64,000 nucleotides of DNA, from positions 1 to 64,000 of the forward strand of contig JAXMAM010000008.1 in the NCBI GenBank assembly GCA_046350455.1, read 5' to 3'. A model generated the notes under the pieces. That model was not told the origin of the DNA and did not search any database. It saw nothing but the letters and a program-made list of their open reading frames with translations. Source of the DNA: CAZXGD01 sp046350455 (lineage in GTDB: Bacteria > Planctomycetota > Phycisphaerae > Phycisphaerales > SM1A02). Positions 60,845-64,000 of this stretch are shown in pieces; positions within the stretch are counted from its first letter, which is position 1; each line of letters starts with the position of its first letter. The position numbers were made by a program, and so were the translations under genes.

Positions 60845-62323
60845 GTGATTTTGCACACCACTCAAGTGGCGGAGATTGGTGAAGTGCCATCCATTCGCCA
60901 GCGCGTGCGCTGGGCGGTGCTGCTGCGCGCTCACGTGGCGGCCCACCGCGATGCACTGTGCGCCGCGGTGGAGGCGGACATCGGCAAGCCAGCGTGGGAG
61001 GCCATCACCCAGGAGCTGTTCCCGCTGTCTGCAGCGCTGCAGTGGCATGCCTCGCGCGCGCCTGCGCTCCTGGCCAGCCGGCCAGTGGGCGGACGGCCGT
61101 GGTGGCTGCTGGGGCAGCGGCATTGGACGTATCGCGTGCCAGCAGGGCATGTGCTCATCCTGGCTACCTGGAACTATCCACTGCAGTTGATGGGCATCCA
61201 GCTGGTGCAGGCTGTGATGGCTGGCAACCGTGTGACCGTGAAGCCCAGCGAGCGCAGCCCGCGCAGCCAGGCGCTGCTGCTGCAGCTGGCGGTGCAGGCC
61301 GCGCAGGAGGCGGGCATGCCTGCAGGCCAGATCACAGCGGCCGAGGCCACGCGCGAGGCTGGCGCGGCGCTCCTGCGCGCCCAGCGCTTTGACCACGTGC
61401 TGTTCACGGGCAGCACGCGCGTGGGCCGCCAGGTGGCTGCGGTGTGCGCCGAGGCGCTCACGCCATGCGCACTGGAGCTGTCTGGCGCGGACACAGCCAT
61501 CGTGCTGGCCGATGCTCCCATGCAGCAGGCGGCGCGCAGCATCTGGCACGCGCTCAGCATGAACGCAGGACAGACCTGCATGGCGCCGCGCCGCGTGCTG
61601 GTGGAGCGGTCTGCGCTGGGGCGCTTCCTGGCGGAGATCCGGCCGCTGGCTGCTGCAGCCAAGCCCGTGCATCTGGCAGACGCCGCCATGGCGCACACCT
61701 GCGCAGCGCTGGTGCGGAGCGCGGTGGATGCTGGCGGGCACCCCCTGAGCGGCGTGGCAGAGCCAGCGCTGGGCGACGCGCTGCGTCCGCAGGCGGTGGT
61801 GGACTGCCCGCGCAACCATGAGCTCTGCCGCGGCGAGCACTTTGGACCTGTGCTGGCCATCCTGGGCGTGCAGGATCTTGAGGAGGCCGTCGCCGTGCAT
61901 CGTGCGGGTGGGCAGCATCTGGCCACCAGCCTGTACACCTGCCACCCAGACCGCGTGCTGCGCAACGGGCGCCTGTTGCATCAGCTGGGGTCCAGCGTGG
62001 TCACCATCAACGACACAGTGCTTCCCACCGGCCATCCAGGCGTGCCCATTGAAGGCCGTGGACTGAGCGGCTGGGGCCCCAGCCGTGGCGAGGCAGGGCT
62101 GCTGGCGTTGACCCGGCAGGTGGTGGTGTCGCGCACCAGCCTGCGCCTGCGCACGCCGCTGGACACACCAGCCGCTGGAGTGCAGCGATGGCTGGCCCGC
62201 CTGAGCCTGGGGCGTGCGGACGCCCGCGCAGCGGGAGGCATGACAGAACAGGGCGCGCAGCCAGCTGTGCTGGCGCCGCAGCAAGCAAGCAAGGCATCCG
62301 AAGCCAAGGAGGTGGCACCGTGA
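60845..62323 (+). CDS. Aldehyde dehydrogenase of a carotenoid cluster (diapolycopene-dial dehydrogenase type)
   Basis: A 492-residue class 3-like aldehyde dehydrogenase. Catalytic residues are present: Asn in LATWNYPLQL, Glu in ALELSGADTAIV and Cys in NAGQTCMAPRR. It keeps CRGEHFGPVL and SSVVTINDTVLPTGHPGVP, typical of membrane-associated ALDH3 forms. Lying between two CrtI-family genes, it probably oxidises a carotenoid aldehyde to the acid, as in C30 carotenoid pathways. The GTG at 60845 is the most likely start, as no ATG lies near. The C-terminal 35 residues are low complexity. Its stop overlaps the next GTG. Confidence 0.85.
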   Translation: MILHTTQVAEIGEVPSIRQRVRWAVLLRAHVAAHRDALCAAVEADIGKPAWEAITQELFPLSAALQWHASRAPALLASRPVGGRPWWLLGQRHWTYRVPAGHVLILATWNYPLQLMGIQLVQAVMAGNRVTVKPSERSPRSQALLLQLAVQAAQEAGMPAGQITAAEATREAGAALLRAQRFDHVLFTGSTRVGRQVAAVCAEALTPCALELSGADTAIVLADAPMQQAARSIWHALSMNAGQTCMAPRRVLVERSALGRFLAEIRPLAAAAKPVHLADAAMAHTCAALVRSAVDAGGHPLSGVAEPALGDALRPQAVVDCPRNHELCRGEHFGPVLAILGVQDLEEAVAVHRAGGQHLATSLYTCHPDRVLRNGRLLHQLGSSVVTINDTVLPTGHPGVPIEGRGLSGWGPSRGEAGLLALTRQVVVSRTSLRLRTPLDTPAAGVQRWLARLSLGRADARAAGGMTEQGAQPAVLAPQQASKASEAKEVAP

Positions 62324-63945
62324 CGACGCGCTGTGTGGTGGTGGGTGGTGGACTGGCCGGACTGGCTGCAGCCGTGGAGCTGGCAGGCCGCGGCGTGCAG
62401 GTGACCCTGGTGGAGCGCAACGCGCACCTGGGCGGCAAGATGAACGTGCTGGAAGAGCGCGGCTTTACCTTTGACATGGGGCCCACCATCCTGACCATGC
62501 CCAACGTGGTGCGCGGCATCATCCAGCGCACGGGGCGCAGGGTGTCGGACTACCTGGAGCTGGTGCGTCTGGACCCGCAGTGGCGCTGCATGTACGAGGA
62601 TGGCGCGGTGCTGGACCTGCTGGAAGACGCTGCGGTCATGGCGCGGGCGCTGGATGCGCAGTTTCCCGCTCACCCTGGCGAGCCCAGCGTGGGCGCTGGC
62701 TGGCTGAGCTTTGTGCAGTACGCGCGCCGCATGTATCGCCTGAGCGAGAAGGTCTTCTTCTTCAAGGACCTGGGCGGCATCGGCGACCTGATGCGCAAGC
62801 CGCCAGCCAAGGAGCCAGGCCTCCTGGGCGACGTGATGGCCATGCGCCTCCACAGCACCATGGCAGCCACGGCGGCCCGGCACCTGCGCCAGCCGCACCT
62901 CCTGCAGCTGAGCGAGCACTTCCTGCAGTACGTGGGCAGCAGCCCCTTCCTGGCGCCGGCCATCCTCACGCTGATCGCAGCCGCGCAGGTGGACCACGGC
63001 TGCTGGTACAGCATGGGCGGCACGCGGTCTGTGGCGCGCGCGCTGCAGCGCATCCTGGAGGAGGAGCGCGCCACCCTGATCACAGGCGTGGGCGTGAAGC
63101 GCATCCTGACTGCCGGCGGCCGCGCCACGGGCGTGGAGCTGGACGATGGCCGCGTGCTGGAGGCCGATTGCGTGGTGAGCAACTGCGACGTGCAGCGCAC
63201 CTACCGCGACCTGCTGGGCGGCAGCGTGGGCGCCAAGGAGCAGCAGCGCATCTCCAGCGCCTACACGCCAGCGTGCAGCGGCGTGGTGCTGTATCTGGGA
63301 CTGGACCGGCAGTACGACCACCTGCTGCACCACGACTTCCTGTTCAGTCGCGACAGCCGCGAGGAATTCGCAGACATCTACACGCGCGGCGTGCCAGCGC
63401 GGGATCCGTCCATCTACCTGTGCGTGCCCAGCCGCACAGACCCGTCGCAGGCGCCTCCGGGCTGCGAGGCGCTGTACGTGCTGGTGCACACGCCGTACCT
63501 GCGCGCTGGCCAGCGGTGGGAGGGGCCTGGCGGGCTCATGGAGAGCTACCGCCCGGTCATCCTGCGCAAGCTGGAGCGCATGGGGCTCACCAACCTGGAG
63601 CGGCACATCGTGGTGGAGCGGCACCTGACGCCGCAGCACATCGAGCGCATGTACAACGCAGAGGGCGGCGCCATCTACGGGCTGGCCAGCCACGGCCGCA
63701 CCAAGGGCGGATTCAAGCCGCGCAACCGCAGCCGCGTGGTGCGCAACCTGTACCTGGCGGGCGGCAGCGCCAATCCTGGTCCCGGCGTGCCCATGGTGCT
63801 GATGAGCGGCGTGACTGCGGCTGCAGCGGTGTGCGAAGACCATCACGTCCCGCCCAGCAAGCATGGGCTTCCTGGCTTTGGCAAGGAGATCGCTGGCGAA
63901 TGGCGCCGCGAGGTCCGCACCTCCAGCGTGGCGGTGCCCGCGTGA
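62320..63945 (+). CDS. CrtI/CrtN-family carotenoid desaturase or oxygenase (copy 2)
   Basis: A 541-residue FAD-dependent enzyme of the same family as copy 1. Motifs are VVGGGLAGLAAAVELAGRG, GGKMNVLEERGFTFDMGPTILTMP, and C-terminal LYLAGGSANPGPGVPMVLMSG. The start GTG 62320 is supported by AAGGAGG 7 nt upstream and overlaps the aldehyde dehydrogenase stop. Two such enzymes plus an ALDH point to a desaturase/oxygenase/dehydrogenase series making a carotenoic acid. The NPGPG variant of the C-terminal motif is the one visible difference from copy 1. Confidence 0.88.
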   Translation: MTTRCVVVGGGLAGLAAAVELAGRGVQVTLVERNAHLGGKMNVLEERGFTFDMGPTILTMPNVVRGIIQRTGRRVSDYLELVRLDPQWRCMYEDGAVLDLLEDAAVMARALDAQFPAHPGEPSVGAGWLSFVQYARRMYRLSEKVFFFKDLGGIGDLMRKPPAKEPGLLGDVMAMRLHSTMAATAARHLRQPHLLQLSEHFLQYVGSSPFLAPAILTLIAAAQVDHGCWYSMGGTRSVARALQRILEEERATLITGVGVKRILTAGGRATGVELDDGRVLEADCVVSNCDVQRTYRDLLGGSVGAKEQQRISSAYTPACSGVVLYLGLDRQYDHLLHHDFLFSRDSREEFADIYTRGVPARDPSIYLCVPSRTDPSQAPPGCEALYVLVHTPYLRAGQRWEGPGGLMESYRPVILRKLERMGLTNLERHIVVERHLTPQHIERMYNAEGGAIYGLASHGRTKGGFKPRNRSRVVRNLYLAGGSANPGPGVPMVLMSGVTAAAAVCEDHHVPPSKHGLPGFGKEIAGEWRREVRTSSVAVPA

Positions 63946-64000
63946 GCCTGCCGCAGCGTCAGGAGGCCCTGGTGCCTGGCGCGTACTCGCCGCGCTTCCA
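63942..64000 (+). CDS. Start of next carotenoid-cluster gene (cut by window end)
   Basis: GTG 63942 overlaps the preceding stop (GTGA) and opens a frame reading SLPQRQEALVPGAYSPRF to the window edge. Too short to identify. Coupling to the CrtI-family gene suggests the same pathway. Confidence 0.5.
   Translation, partial: MSLPQRQEALVPGAYSPRF

Noticed and set aside
63970..63985. GGTGCCTGGCGCG at the window end, resembling the repeat core
   Set aside because: The palindrome is broken and no flanks match; it reads as coding sequence of the next gene.

Overview
The window looks like chromosomal DNA of a planctomycete, most likely of the class Phycisphaerae. The support is high GC, frequent ATGA/GTGA gene overlaps, a secreted protein ending in a dockerin-type repeat pair, a VPxPG/Arg-rich PEP-CTERM-like tail, a very long fused ResB-CcsA protein, a giant LptA/LptC-like protein, and a carotenoid block with two CrtI-family oxidoreductases around an aldehyde dehydrogenase. 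No plasmid, phage, CRISPR or tRNA/rRNA gene was recognised.

Layout. 1-8.3 kb is a forward flagellar export and regulation operon: fliP, fliQ, fliR, a C-terminally truncated flhB, flhA, flhF, flhG and the flagellar sigma factor fliA. 8.3-14.2 kb is mostly reverse metabolic genes: conserved hypothetical, VOC protein, beta-carbonic anhydrase, DUF4239-like membrane protein, an orphan CoA-transferase B subunit, membrane protein, ALDH7-type dehydrogenase and a secreted cyclophilin. 14.3-20.7 kb carries CcsBA and a GT-C/TPR membrane protein. 20.7-26.8 kb is reverse: an ABC exporter pair behind enolase, and a 2-hydroxyacid dehydrogenase. 27-36.2 kb is forward: a subtilase-like dockerin protein, a double permease, a frameshifted membrane gene, nuoD-nuoE-small ORF-nuoF, ybeY and a frameshifted CBS/CNNM protein.

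36.2-45 kb holds lptB, a PEGA lipoprotein, a 435-bp gap ending in a strong intrinsic terminator, a PagL-like lipid A deacylase, and two adjacent large paralogous secreted proteins of unknown function. Six copies of a 34-nt palindrome-centred repeat in two subtypes are confined to this paralog locus and run through its coding sequence. galE follows. 45-51.4 kb has planctomycete hypothetical genes, a PEP-CTERM-like secreted protein, a response regulator, an LpxL-type acyltransferase and a coiled-coil membrane protein. 51.5-58.3 kb has a GspE/PilB ATPase, rpsT, kdsC, the 1101-residue LptA/C-like protein and tryptophan 2,3-dioxygenase. A multiply frameshifted zinc-ribbon membrane pseudogene follows, and the window ends in the carotenoid cluster.

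Together the genes describe a flagellated, respiring diderm with lipopolysaccharide (KdsC, LpxL, LptB, LptA/C-like, PagL-like), system II cytochrome c maturation, complex I and probably C30 carotenoids. The items most worth follow-up are the paralog/repeat locus, the FlhB lacking its autocleavage domain, the terminator abutting the pagL-like start, and the three loci with reading-frame breaks.
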